Below are positions 39,013-50,794 of a DNA stretch of 64,000 nucleotides, in pieces. Both the position numbers and the translations under genes were made by a program. A model generated the notes under the pieces. That model saw only the letters and a program-made list of their open reading frames with translations. It searched no databases and was not told the origin of the DNA. This DNA is from Lanius collurio (lineage: Eukaryota > Chordata > Aves > Passeriformes > Laniidae). The stretch spans positions 2,549,456-2,613,455 of the forward strand of contig JACBWW010000049.1 in assembly GCA_020086605.1 (NCBI GenBank), in the 5' to 3' direction. Each line of letters opens with the position of its first letter. Positions within the stretch are counted from its first letter, which is position 1.

Positions 39013-39529
39013 GTGAAGTTTGGAGAGGGCTTTGGTGTCTGGATGCCGTGTCTGTCCCTGCTGGGGCCCTGGTGGCCACGCTCAGGCCGCTCTCTGCCAG
39101 CGCCCACGCGGGCACCGATCTCACCCGCGCAGGCGGTCGCCAGCAGCCGCTCACACACACGGGCTGGGCACCAACCGGGCACAAAGAGCCCACAGGGGCT
39201 CTCTGCATGCACTTCTGAGGCCTTTGAGGGCAACCCCCCGAAGGGAACAGAGGCAAGAAAGAGCAACCAAACTGAAAACCCGAGCCCCTTTTATCCCCAG
39301 ACTCCCAAAGGCGGGCAGAGCATCCAAAGCCAATGGTCTGGGGGCTGGGGGGCAGAGGCAAGGTTCAGGGACATAACAGGGGCCACTGGGAAAAGGGATG
39401 GGAGGGGGGAGAGGGCCAGTGACCAGCAGGATCTGGGCAAAGGGAGAACTTTCTAGCAGTGTTGTAAGGAGAGATCACTTTTAGGGTAACCTGGGGGGTG
39501 TAAAGCGGACTTAGCCACTGAAACAGTGA
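39013..39529 (-). mobile_element. GC-rich promoter-bearing insertion (LTR-like) inside a CR1
   Basis: About 510 bases with high GC and many CpG separate two halves of a CR1. A GTGA tetranucleotide occurs at both junctions (39013-39016 and 39526-39529), as expected for a 4-bp target-site duplication. Read on the minus strand the insert begins TGTTTCAG and carries, in order, ATTGG, a GC box and GGATAAAAGG, a normal pol II promoter arrangement about 230 bases in. The minus-strand end could be CCAAACT or CCAAACTTCA depending on how GTGA is assigned. These traits fit a solo LTR of an endogenous retrovirus, but I do not recognise the family and no internal genes are present. Frames up to 150 codons inside it overlap on both strands and reflect high GC. 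Confidence 0.6.
39255..39335 (-). promoter_or_regulatory. CCAAT / GC-box / TATA promoter on the minus strand
   Basis: On the plus strand CCAAT lies at 39330-39334, GGCGGGC at 39311-39317 and CCTTTTATCC at 39287-39296. Read on the minus strand this gives ATTGG, then GCCCGCC, then GGATAAAAGG, with about 35 bases between the CCAAT box and the TATA box. Transcription would start near 39255-39262 and run leftwards. The arrangement is seen directly; activity is inference. Confidence 0.55.
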
Positions 39530-39714
39530 GACCCTGGCACAGGCTGCCCAGAGAAGCTGTGGCTGCCCCATCCCTGGAAGTGTCCAAGGCCAGGTTGGAC
39601 AGGGCTTGGAGGAACCTGGGAGAGTGGAAAGTGTCCCTGCCCATGGCAGAGGTTGGACCTGGGTGGGCTTTAAGATCCCTTCCAACCCAAACCATTTGAT
39701 GATTCTATGATTCT
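39530..39714 (+). mobile_element. CR1 LINE, right part of the split copy (3' end)
   Basis: CR1 resumes in plus orientation with GACCCTGGCACAGGCTGCCC, AGAGAAGCTGTGGCTGCCCC, ATCCCTGGAAGTGTCCAAGG, CCAGGTTGGACAGGGCTTGG, GTGTCCCTGCCCATGGCAG, GGTTGGACCTGGGTGGGC, TTTAAGATCCCTTCCAACCC and a good ATGATTCTATGATTC tail. It continues exactly where the left part (38685-39012) stops. Confidence 0.95.
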
Positions 39715-40256
39715 CAATGCACACACTTCATGGTACACTGGAAGCATATAAAGGAATTACGTGTGCTCAGAGGAATCTTTTGCTTCTAAAGTGAGTAGCT
39801 TAAATATTTTTAAATAAAAATTTGCATTTTTGAGCAAAGAGAAAAATTGGTAATCCACGCTGTTGGCTATCAACGTGCAGCCTGTCTTGGAAGGGAGCAC
39901 GTTTTCTATCTGTCAGATACTGGCTTACATAAAGCTTGATGCAACTCCAGAGAATTTTAGATCTTGTAGATAAACTGGATATAGAAACAGCTGAGAAATA
40001 GAGGAGTAATTTTAGTGTAATTTTGCCAGTTTTTGTAACATTCTGTTACAAAGAATGATAAAGCTGAACTCAGAGTGATTCATGAGGAATTTAGATCATG
40101 TTCAGTATTTCCACTTACAAAAGTCAATTTATCCACAGGTCTCTCTGGGTACCTTTCTGAGTAGAAAAGGAGTAGTTTTTTACATTTCACAAACAGGTAA
40201 TATTTGAAAGCATTCCAACAAGTGATTTCTCCCTCATTTACACAGAATGTCATCAA
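39715..40256. other. Unique non-coding DNA
   Basis: Nothing recognisable in about 540 bases between two CR1 copies. Confidence 0.6.
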
Positions 40257-40338
40257 CTTTGTCCCATGGCAGGGGGATTGCAAAGAGATGATCTTTAAGG
40301 TCCCTTTTAACCCAAACCATTCTATGGTTTTATGAACT
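40257..40338 (+). mobile_element. CR1 3'-end fragment (short)
   Basis: Plus-strand tail blocks are seen: TTTGTCCCATGGCAGGGGGA, TTGCAAAGAGATGATCTTTA, AGGTCCCTTTTAACCC, AAACCATTCTATGG and TTTTATGA. Only about 80 bases of CR1 remain. Confidence 0.88.
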
Positions 40339-40789
40339 AAGGCTGAGAATAGAAACTTTGGCCTCTTAATCTGAACAATCTCCAGATAGACAATTGTATT
40401 GGTTGTACAAACAGCCAAGACTACTTAGATTTAAAATTATTAACCCTCCTGCTTGCAATTCCTCTACTAACAAAGCATATACACAGTGTTAAACTGGAAA
40501 ACTGCAGAGCATGACAGTCAATGTATTGCTACAATACTTGTTGTTATGAATTAATTAGCTGATTTACATTTATATAGCACACTTCATGCAGAAGCAACAC
40601 ATGGCATTAAACACTTAAACTACATTACAATTAAACAGAAATTCTACTAGAGAAGTCAAGATGAGGCATCCAAAATAAACCACCCAAAAAGCTCAAAAAA
40701 TTAAGTTTCTCATAGCTCTGGTGGAAGACAGCTTATTTTTTAAAAAAATCAGATTTTTAAGAAAGGGTAAGTACAAATCTCAGTCACAA
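40339..40789. other. Unique AT-rich non-coding DNA
   Basis: No gene or repeat recognised. Confidence 0.55.
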
Positions 40790-41060
40790 AGAGGGTGAAT
40801 GATCAGCCATTCAGGGAGGTATGTGGAGATGAAAACAGGATGTGAAGAGTATACAAGTGATGTAAAAGCAATTATGCATTTGACAGGAAGCCTGTGCAGC
40901 ATCCTCCATCCTTATGTGATCAGCCAATGTATGCAAGTGGCCATTCTAGATGCTGAATTTTGTGCAAACCAGGGACTTACACAATGTGTGGTCAAGGAAG
41001 GCTGCAAACATAAAGTGGCAGTAATCCAGCTGTGGTGCTACAAAATGTGAGTCAGGAGCT
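40790..41060 (+). mobile_element. Possible ancient L3/CR1-like LINE relic
   Basis: GGCAGTAATCCAGCTGTGG (41019-41037) and, upstream, GACAGGAAGCCTGTGCAGCA, TGCAAGTGGCC and GATGCTGAATTTTGTGCA occur in the order and rough spacing of an old sauropsid LINE 3' region. That region carries motifs like GCAGTAATCCAG, GGAGCCAGTG and GCATTCTGCACCAG. The match is by recalled pattern only and is heavily diverged. The 83-codon frame over it would then be chance. Confidence 0.35.
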
Positions 41061-42049
41061 GTGCATCCCACTGAGACACAAATGATCTTAACCCACTAAA
41101 TTCCTGAGATGACTGAAATGAAGTCTGAACAGCACGGCTCACTTCAGCTGATTAGGAAATTAAAATTCCACTCCCAGCCAAATGCTGAGTGAAGAATCAC
41201 TGTTGCAAGAGTTATTGGATATAAGCAAAAGAGAAGAAGAAGAAAAAAAGATTTAATTTTCTCTGACTTAGACAGTTAGTAAAAAAACAAAATTAAAAGA
41301 TCCAAAGTTTGACTACTGACAAAAAGTATTCAAAATCAAAAGGTACATCATCAAAGGATAAAATTATTTTTAATGACTTCATTGTGAAAATATTAAGATG
41401 CCATGTCTTTAATTCTCTCAGAAAGAGTGAAAACTATGAGACACTTGTTTCTGTTTCTGGAACTGAAGGACTTTTCCAGGCAGAAGTTTCAGATGTCAGC
41501 ACTGACTGAGCCTTTTCTCCAGAAATGTGCTTGTCTGGGTTCTTCCAATATCTTATTTATTCTTATGAATAATTTTCATTTGTTTGAAGGTTGCCTTTTC
41601 AACCAAACTCAGTTTCCTCATTTACCATTTACTCTTAACATTTCATTAAGTTCTTGTTCCAGTGAGTGCTAATTTTAGACACTTAGAAATAAAAGGTATT
41701 AAAGGATATGATCCCAAACAATTTTACTTTTTCAAAGTACAATTTGAATTTCAAATTAACCATATTTGGAGTGAAAACTGAGAACATGTTTTTCAGAAAA
41801 GAAGTGTTCTTCAAGAGTTTTTCTTTTCAGCCAAGCAGATTTAGATTTACAAAAGATTGTGAAAATGTACAGAAAAAAAAAATTAAAAACAAACAAAACC
41901 AAGCAGAGTTCTGAAAAACATATTTAAGCAGTCAACTTGATTAGAAACATGGCAGGTTTTTAGTAGCCAGGTATTGGAAATACATCACACAAAAGTTCTC
42001 ATTTTCTGGGGAGTTTTTCTATCTTTTCATAATAAAACCCCTGTCATCA
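41061..42049. other. Unique AT-rich non-coding DNA
   Basis: No repeat is recognised. Frames of 66-89 codons lack recognisable domains and overlap. Confidence 0.55.
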
Positions 42050-42480
42050 GCGGGCAGGAGGCTGCAACCGAAGCTCACCTCAGAAGCTGAAGATAATTCA
42101 TGGTGCTGCAGTTTGAATATTAAATGAAGTTTTCCACTTGGATCCCATGGATCACTTGCATTCCATACGTAACATCCCACCACATACCTCATGTCCTTCA
42201 GACTGCACGAGTTGCCTGTGGGGTTTTGCAAATGTGGCTTTCGCTCTCTGGCATTATCAATTTTGGGGTTACCTGAGACACCTTCTCTTTCCTCAGCTTG
42301 TACTCAGCTGTGATCCTGTGAGAGAGAAAATGATCAGAGGTCATTCCCAGTGTGTCCAAACTCATTCTCTGTGCCACAGTCCAGGAAAGCTGCACAAATG
42401 CTGCAGTGGGGATTTCTTTCCTGGGGCACTGGCATAAGAAACACACTGTGAGAACGTGGGAGAGCTTAAGGTATTTGACC
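42050..42480 (-). other. Cluster of splice-like signals with short open frames (possible small exons)
   Basis: On the minus strand TTTTCTCTCTCACAG is a strong acceptor that ends at 42316. It is followed by 43 bases (42315-42273) ending in CTCAG before GTAACC, a good donor. Only one phase is open and it reads ITAEYKLRKEKVSQ. Farther along are CCCCACAG (acceptor-like), GAG before GTATGT and GAG before GTGAGC, both good donors. Minus frames of 94 and 70 codons overlap here, and several CpG survive. I recognise no protein family. This is either a cluster of small exons or of an old retrocopy, or chance. Confidence 0.2.
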
Positions 42481-43229
42481 AAAATGAAATTATAGCCGTA
42501 TCTGTGGTCAGCAATAAATTTCAGCAGCCTAGTGTAAATGTTGACAGCTATAAATTACACATGAATGGATAAGTCATACCAGGGGATTAGATGAAACAAA
42601 AATTGAAATAAATAGATATATCAGAGAGAAGTGGGAAAAAAAAGAAAAAGGGATGGGGTGGGGGTGGGGGAAGGGAAAAGTAGCAATCTACACACCTAGG
42701 AAAAACATGGCAGTATCCCTCCTGCCATCCTGGCAGTTTAGGCATGGAAAAATTACTGAAGGCAGATCATTATCAGAGCAAGAAAAAGATATCTCTAATA
42801 ACTGTGTTATCTGCTATCAAATCTCCAGAGACAAAAATAGACTCATTTACTCCAAGGTTTCAAGGGTTACAGAGTGAGGCAGGAACCACAGAAAAAGAGA
42901 TTGATACCAGGGATTAAAGATCACAGCTGTACAGAGAGGAGGTGGAAACAAATTGGCACTGTTTCTAAAGCCCCGATGAAAGAAAATGGTGCCTTGCTAG
43001 GGAAGGTGACAACTGAAAGATAAAAGCAGAAAGGAAAGGTTTTAATATTAGAGCTGAGCAAAATGTTGGTAATGAAACAGAGCTGCAGTTTTGCTTAGTT
43101 TTGCACTTCCTCACAAAGTGAGAGCTTGGATCGCTTTCTCAAGGTGAGCAATCCCAAGCCAATTTATTATATCTTCTGGTGGAAATGATACAGAGGAAAT
43201 TGTGATTCCCCTGGCTGAGATACAAACCC
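42481..43229. other. Unique non-coding DNA containing a G-quadruplex tract
   Basis: No gene or transposon is recognised. The notable item is the G-run cluster at 42650-42675. Confidence 0.55.
42650..42675 (+). other. Putative G-quadruplex motif
   Basis: Five G-runs of 3, 4, 5, 5 and 3 bases are separated by loops of 2, 1, 1 and 2 bases. This fits the usual intramolecular quadruplex rule with very short loops, which are normally stabilising. It is flanked by A-rich sequence and no gene start is seen nearby. Confidence 0.75.
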
Positions 43230-43640
43230 AGCCATATGGTTATCCAGCCTGGGGCACCCGACTGTTTCACTCTGTTATTGAGTTACCTCAGGCCTGACCA
43301 CGGTGAGGCAGAGCTTGGGTCTCTCCCGGGCAGGAGCTGCCAAGCTAGCAAAGCTCAGGCTGAGCCACAAGGCAACCAACCAAGGAGCTGCTGTAATGGC
43401 CTTCAAATCCCCCAGCAGAGCAGGTATTGAATTACAAGCCATTAAGGATTAGCCTATGAGCCACTGCAGGAGGCACCAAAGATTTCTGCAGGCTCGGATC
43501 TCTCGTGGGCAAGAGAGGTGGACCCAATGCACATGATCACCACGATTATTAAACTTGCTCACAAAATGGAAACCTTGTCTTAGCACTTGACCCTGAGAAT
43601 TGCTAAGTTGGCAACTCCCCCTCAGACTGGTGGGAGCTGA
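43230..43640. other. CpG-bearing, less AT-rich island (possible decayed LTR or conserved element)
   Basis: This stretch is clearly richer in GC and CpG than its flanks. It contains two related 26-27-bp segments about 179 bases apart (43313-43339 and 43492-43518) sharing GCT.GG.TCTCTC..GGGCA.GAG. An ATTAAA near 43549 lies downstream. The composition, internal repeat and signal resemble an LTR, but I do not recognise a family and find no clear TG/CA ends or duplication. A conserved regulatory element is the alternative. Confidence 0.3.
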
Positions 43641-44597
43641 GAATAGGGAAAAAAAAATTAAGGATCTTCCTTAAATCTGTTTGCTTGGTTGAGATTTTTA
43701 ATATAGAAATCTAATTTTAGCTTTTCGAGTTCCAAATTTCAAATAGGGATGGATGAAATCTGAAAGAAACATTTCAGAAGCTTTCTTCCAACTGTTTTCA
43801 TAAATTTTATTCCCAAAATGTCAACATTTTCTGAAGTATTAGCCACTGATAGTTTTGACTGCCTGCTGATAATGATGCAGTGATGTCAATTCACTAAAAT
43901 GATCAGAAATTTAAAAAAAATAAATGAAATATAAAATCTAGTTTGCATTAGATGAGCACAGTCTAGATGCCTTGATGTGAAATCTTTGTCTCTGCAAAAC
44001 TGCTTTTGCTTTTGGAGCTGCACCAGGATTGTCTGTGTGGCAGGGAGACATTGTTGTGCTGGAGGGGAATTTGGAAGAATTTAGCATATTTCTGAGTACT
44101 TCATCCTGAAAAAAACTTTCTTCTGTAAGTACCCAAGCAGCTTCTGTGATCTCATTTTTTTATATGTGTGGATAAAGACTTTATGTGTATTGGATATATA
44201 GCCTGTAGTAAAGAAGAAGTGTCCATCCAGTGATTTTGAATTAAAATCATGGTCTTACAGTACCTGTGACATTTTCTTCAGTGAATAATAATGACAGGAT
44301 GGGTAGTGGATTAGGCCAAAGAAACAAAAGAAATGTCCCCAGGTTGTAAGGAGCAATTTATCCCTATATCGGCCTGGGCAATCCCAGAGCAGAAGAGGAC
44401 AATTTGTTATTTTAAGTGAGGTACTGAAAAGCTCTGGAGCAGAGAAGTGTGTTCTCTCTGCTGCCAATAGAGGTTAAAATGGCTAAAAACTCTTATGAAT
44501 TCTCATGAAAGTTCTTATGGACTCTAGCCCTTTTCAAGGTTTTGAAAAACACTCAGAACCAATCCTTTATGGTGATTAATCAACATCCATTGGCCTG
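43641..44597. other. Unique AT-rich non-coding DNA
   Basis: No gene or repeat recognised. Confidence 0.55.
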
Positions 44598-45212
44598 TGT
44601 CTTGGGGTGACTTTATGATGTGTATCCCCTATTGCTGCTCTATTCCAAGAAATTGATGTTGTGCCTTTCTGTGCCTTTAAACTGAGACTGAGAGGGGGAA
44701 GAGAGAAAAAACCTGGGGGAACTTTTCACAGCAGTTTTCCAAGGACACAGACACACACTCCTCTGTGTCCTGCTGCAGCAGCAAGCGTGGGGGAAGCGCC
44801 CTGCTTGCTTTTCAGCCACCTTTGGGCTCCTTTTCTCCAGAGGGACACAGAGAGTTGAACTTTGTTTTCCTGAAACTTCAGTTTTCCTTATTCTCTTCTG
44901 GACAGTTTCACATCAGAGCACATTGGGAGAATTTTCCACCGAGGTGGGCCCGCACTGACCCAGCTCTGAGGAGGAGAGAGACCACACCCACAGAAGGACT
45001 CTGAAATCTTCCCTGGTTTCTCTCCACAATGAGAGGTTTTATTATTTAACATTATTATTCTGTTCCTGTGTGTTCTTTAAATAAATAGTTTTTAATCTTT
45101 TTCACTTTCCCTCAAGGAAAACTTTTTTTTTTTCCTCCAAACCTGGTGGGAGAGGGGTGGTTGTAACCTGCCTTCTATCAGAGGACATTTTCCTCCAAAT
45201 TTGTCCAAACCA
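44598..45212 (+). mobile_element. LTR-like repeat family, copy B
   Basis: This is the second copy of the family at 24800-25425, in the same orientation. It starts TGTCTTGGGGTGACTTTATG and ends near TTTGTCCAAACCA. It has a proper AATAAA at 45080-45085 where copy A has AATAAG. It also has TTTAAA near 44677, a TTTCCACCGAGG block and the ACCACACCCACAGAAGGACT block. Length and ends fit a solo LTR. No target-site duplication is evident. The many differences and small indels between the copies indicate separate old insertions, not a recent segmental duplication. Frames of 65-79 codons within it are not shared with copy A. Confidence 0.75.
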
Positions 45213-48200
45213 ATACAGACTGCACAGAAATTACTTAAAATAAAACAGAGTTTGTCATTCTTTGCAACCATACACTATTAACCCAAAGAGGTCAACTTAA
45301 GAAAAAAATATTACTGCTCACTACTTCTCTATATCAATATAAAATTAAAAAAAATAAAATAAATATTAGAAACTTAAACAATAAAAAATGTATATACTGT
45401 TTTGACTGTTTGGCCTTCTGCTGTTACTTTCTTGTCCTGCTGCCTAGAAATCCAGGAAGATGCAAATATTGCCCTCCCAACCAAAAGAAATGCAAAATAA
45501 TCAGACGGGAATTTGAAACTCTTCTTATATCATTTATTTCCAGTTGATGGGCTCAAGGAAATTTAGTCAAACCAAGTCATGTTTCAACCACTTTTGCTGT
45601 TAAGATGAAGACTGGAAACTCATTTCCAGTGCCATTTTATCTGCTTTCTCTGCCTGCAGAAACACAAACTCTGATTAAAATATTTTAAGTGGCTTTCCTT
45701 TAAAGCTTTCTCCTGCATAAATGAGCTGGTGATGGATTTCTACTGAACAATTTTGAAGCATCTGTGCACCTGACTTGCCAGCATCCGGGATCATCCAGAC
45801 TCACAACTTCAGCCTAAGTTGTTCTCTGAATAATTTTAAATGATGAGTGTCACTCATAGATCATTAGTTTGCTAGAAGTCAGATCTAGTGTGAATGTTTT
45901 CAGGAAAAACACTGTTAAAAGAAGAGTTCTGAGTAATTACCTGTGTTATATAGTTTCCTAGAGATAACTCACCATTAAACAGATTTAGGTCTTGTTAACT
46001 GCAGGAAAGGAATTGCTGGAATTCTTTACGTGTACATGGGGACACACTTGGTCCTTGTAAAGAGCCTTGTGTGCTTGTTGGTACTACTTCTAGCATACAG
46101 TAATTAAGATTTATATTGCTTGAGGAAATTTGATTTTAACACTGGAAATTGTGGTTTTCTGTAATCAGAATGTAAAGGGGGGAAAAAGAAAAATGTGCAC
46201 TTGAGACTCCTTGTATTTGTGAGTGTAGAACTGTCCTTTATATTTGGTTTAGCACAGCAGTTCAAAGGTGTTGATCCAAGAGCAGCCAGGACCATATCCA
46301 AGTGCTGAACCCACAAAGATTTAGGGTGTTCTGTATTTTAAAATAAGATTTATTAACAGCAGAAACCTCTCTGTTATCCACAGTGAATATAATCCTTGTT
46401 TCTACATCCTAGACCTTAGTGTGTAATAACAATTTCTCTATGGGAAGAATACACAGGCTGATAAAAAGTTTAAAAATATTTTGGGAAAATTCTGCTTTGT
46501 CAAATTTTTTTCAGTGACATCATTGTTTTAGAGTAACAGTCTCTCTACCATGAAAAATATACAATAATCATAGGGGAAAAATTAGACAAAACAATAAAAT
46601 CAGCTCCCCATTTTTTGAGGCAATGCAGACGTGAGCCCCAAGGAAATACAGAGAGAGAAAAGAGAGATCAACATATATTCTGATTGACATAGTCAGGATA
46701 CATCCTGCACCACCCCTTCTCTTCCCAGACATCCCAGTCTGAGGAGCAAGAGTCTGTGCATTACTAACAACTGCAACACAGCAATAACAGAAGTTTTTCC
46801 TGGTAAATAAATATCCTTGTTCTTAGCAAAGTAAGAAAACAGTTTACTATTAAATTGCAGAAAAATATGGAACTAAAAAATGGAGAACAGAAATCAGATG
46901 CGACCTGAGAGACTTATGACTGAGGGAGCAGCCTGAAGTGACACAGTTCCACTAAATTCACATCAGAAAGGGGAGAATGGAATTCTTTCAGAAGAGGAGT
47001 ACATCTAAAATAATGTAGGTTTGCTCTCCAATTCAAGAGAAATGCTATAATCCTCCAGTTGCCAGAATTTGAGTTGTGTTTAATGTGAAAGATAATTATG
47101 AACAGATATTTTGATATGACTTCTGCTTTTTTTTTTTTTTCTCTTTTTACTTTTTCACTCTTTTCTGATTTTTTTAACAGAATGTCCACCTGCTTCAGAT
47201 CTTCTCATGACTTGTTCAGGGTAAGAGAGGAAGTGACTAAAAGAATTGAAAATTGAACATCAATACTAGGAAGCACATTGTGGTGGTGTTTGGTTTTATT
47301 TTTCCACTGTATCAAGATGGTGTCATTTCCCACCTGTCATTTAAAACCAGCTAGAATCTAAGCTGAGTTTAATAAATTTTTTTGAGTACTCAAGTGACAT
47401 TAATGTTTAAAAAATAAAATCCAAAAAATGATAACCTCCAGTGCCACAAATATGCACCTGACACCCTGATATTTATTTTTTTAAATGCAAATTAGCTTGG
47501 AAGTGGTTTAGTTGAAATATCTCCCTTTAATAAACTACTTTCCAATGCAAGAATAAACAATTCAATTGAATTTATCCATCTGTTAGACTGCCTCACCCCA
47601 ATAAGCTTTGAGCACACTGGTTGCTTTCAACCAAAATTTGACAGGGACACCATTATTTAAAAGAGAATTAAATTTATGTGAATCTCAGTAATCAAGTAGA
47701 AGACAAAGATTTAGATTAATAAGGAAAAAGCAGAAAGGGCTCAGCTGGTAAATATTCTGTTTGGACACAGAAATGAGCACATGAAGAGCTCCCAACCAGC
47801 CTTAGCCTTCTTCTCACACTGACTTTGGCCTGCTGCTCATGGAGATATCCAAGGGATACAGGGCAGAGCTGGAGATGTTGTGTTGGAGTCAAAGAAGAAA
47901 TAAAGAAAAGGTACAGGGCAGTTCATCAGAAAGAAGGTTTCATTAGCTTCACTGCCCAGGGAACTACTTAGTTTTCATAGTAAGAAGCAATTTCCTACCC
48001 TTCAGAGTGTCACTTGGCTGGAGGTGTAAATCAGTGCAGCTTATGGGAATACCAAGGTGTGCTAATTATATCATCCCTGATCCCCTCTGGCATTAAAATC
48101 CCTCCCAGGAAGAATTCACTCTGTGAGGGGATTCTTTGATTTAGAGCCTGGGAAATGATAATAACCATAATGTAACAATACAACTTGAAAAATAGCATAA

Positions 48201-50794
48201 GTTACTATTTACTAGTATGCAAATGTTTAAAAAAAAAATGGCAATGCAATATCTCTTGAAGAATAAGCCCAAAAAGTAGAAGATAAATAGGATTTTCCTA
48301 AAATAATAATAATTCCTTCTAAATATGAATTCTGGAACAATATAAAATATGCAAAGAATAACTGTGATTCTCGTTGTCCTGAAATTTGTAATGCATTACT
48401 CAATATTTTAGATGAAAAACAAAAGAGACATTCCTTGTAAAATCACAAGAAAAGGAATAACTTTTCTTAAGAAAATGCCATAAACTCCAAGGAGAAGACC
48501 TTTCACTTCCTCCCATTAGGATTGCTCCATTTTACCCTAAACACTGAATTAAAGAATGAGTATCATCTGGAACCCAGATTGCACTGACTTGAGGGTGTCA
48601 TGTTCTGGGCTATTATAATCATTAAGTTGCTAAGCATGAATAAGTTTTTGCTTTGCCAGCATCTTCTCCACAAAGTTTTATGCATCTTTCATTTCCCATT
48701 TTTTTTGTCTCTTCCTCAAACCAAAACATTTTACCTGAAGCTGAATAGAAAGTTTCATATGCCACTGACTTTCCTTTTAACAATTCACTTACGAAAAACA
48801 ACAAAACAAATTTCAGTCTCTATGAAACCTTTCCTATTTTATTTTTTTTCTTTCCCCTGGTTTGACTAAGTGAGGAATAATCTATTATTTATATTCCTAT
48901 CCACTACACACAGAGCTCTCTCTCTGGGGAGAAGATGAGATAAAGAGCAAACCACCTGCGACAGATGTTGCTCATATTCTCTCATGCACTCTGAGAAGGT
49001 GCTCAGTGGTGAAAGTGGCATGTGGAAAAGAGAGAGAGAGAGGGGAAACTAGAATGGTGTTCTGAGGAGGGAAAAGAGTTTATGTAAAACATTCTGCCTC
49101 TAAAAAGTCATCATCTATGCTGTTGCATCAATGTAGGCAAACCACTGGGACACAGCTTTACATTTTATACCTTCCTTCATGCCTTTGCCTCCTGCACAAA
49201 CCAGTACAGGGCCCTGCTGCTCCAAACACTTCCTCTGAATTCAAATCACAGGAAACAGAAGCAATGAGAGCCTTAAATTGAGGAACTATTGGTAAACAGC
49301 GAGGAAAAATGTATTTCCTTAATACAGAACACAATACAGTTGATTAAAGAGAAGGAAATGCAGTAATGTGAATTATTGTGACAGTACCTTGTACATATAT
49401 CCATGTTCAGATTGCCTTTGAAGGGCTGGGATTTTCTAGTTGGGAAATCTATAGGCAACCAACGTGATTCTGTGCTCTCTTCTAAACTGAATGTCTGCTT
49501 TTCCTTCAGTACACACTTTCTGCATATTTTCTTTTAGAAGCCATTTTGAGCAAGACCCTTAAAAATATTTAGAATTCTACCAGACGACTGCAACACTGAT
49601 ATCTGAGGAGGATTTGAATATTAGAAACTTTCTGATCAACTGAGTTCTTGATAGTATTCTCATAAATAATGTTCAGTAAACCAAGATTCTGTATTATGAT
49701 CATGGTCTATATGGGAAAATTGGCTGCACTCCTGGCTGGACTGGACCAGCTCAACAGATGCACATCAAATGTTTCAGAAGTGTGAGAGAAGGTAAAGCTC
49801 AAGGAATGGTTTGCAGGCAGGAAATGAAAACTCCTTCTCAGTGGGGTTTTTTTTTTTTCCCCTCAGCTCTGGGATGAAAATATATATTACAGGAATTTGA
49901 GATTCAAACATGTCTCACTAACCATGTTAGCATCAGAAGCTGCTTCCTGCTTAATTCCTCCCCCAGATGGAGATTTGATTACCCATCTGTACTCATTTGT
50001 CCTCTCAAAAGTGTGCTAGAGAAATGGAAACAAAGTTCTTGGAATCCCTAGAAAGTCCTTTCTGATAAGACTTGAGCTACTTATCCTTTTACATTGAATA
50101 CAAATGATATTTAGGTTTTTAAGTTTTATGTTTATGTGAACACCTGTATCTCAGTTGCTGCACTGCCATTCTCCTTCCTTCCCCTGGGTTCTGAAAGATA
50201 AGCAGATAAAAAAAAAAAATTCCAAGTTATGCAATGCAGGTTTTTCCTTCAAGGTCTTTTCTCTGTGTGGTGCCCAGTCTTCATAGGAGCCAATATCGAG
50301 TGGAGACTAAATGTGTTACTGTGAGACAAATAATGAATTAATAAAAAATTGTTTACTAATCAACATTTGAGAAAATGTCTTTATATGTCTTGCAGTGCTT
50401 CAGTCTGGATAATTTTTTAAATCATGAAGAAAAATAAAATTGAATGCAAAGGAATTTTGCTATGTTGGAAAATCAAGCTTACTCTACTGTTATTAAAAAA
50501 AAACTAAAAAAATGGAAATTTTGTATTGGTGCAGACCCCCCTTACTTTTCCATAACTGCTTGCCTCTTATTTTCATGAACTACAAAGTGAGAGGCACAGC
50601 AAGTAGTGCAAAGATTCATCTGGTCAGAATCTTTATTTTTATGCTAAAATCCATCTATTCTTGGGCAAAATGTAAGAAAAAAGAAAGTGTGTACAAGTAT
50701 GTAGTACCCCAGTAATTTAGTCATCAGTAGGTCATGTTGCTGCACAGGCTCAAGAGCTGGTTCACACAGTTATTGAATAAAAGCAAAAAGTATA

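Noticed and set aside
39004..39456. Several 77-150-codon frames on both strands
   Set aside because: They overlap in all phases inside a GC-rich LTR-like insert and cross its border with CR1; high GC explains the scarcity of stops.
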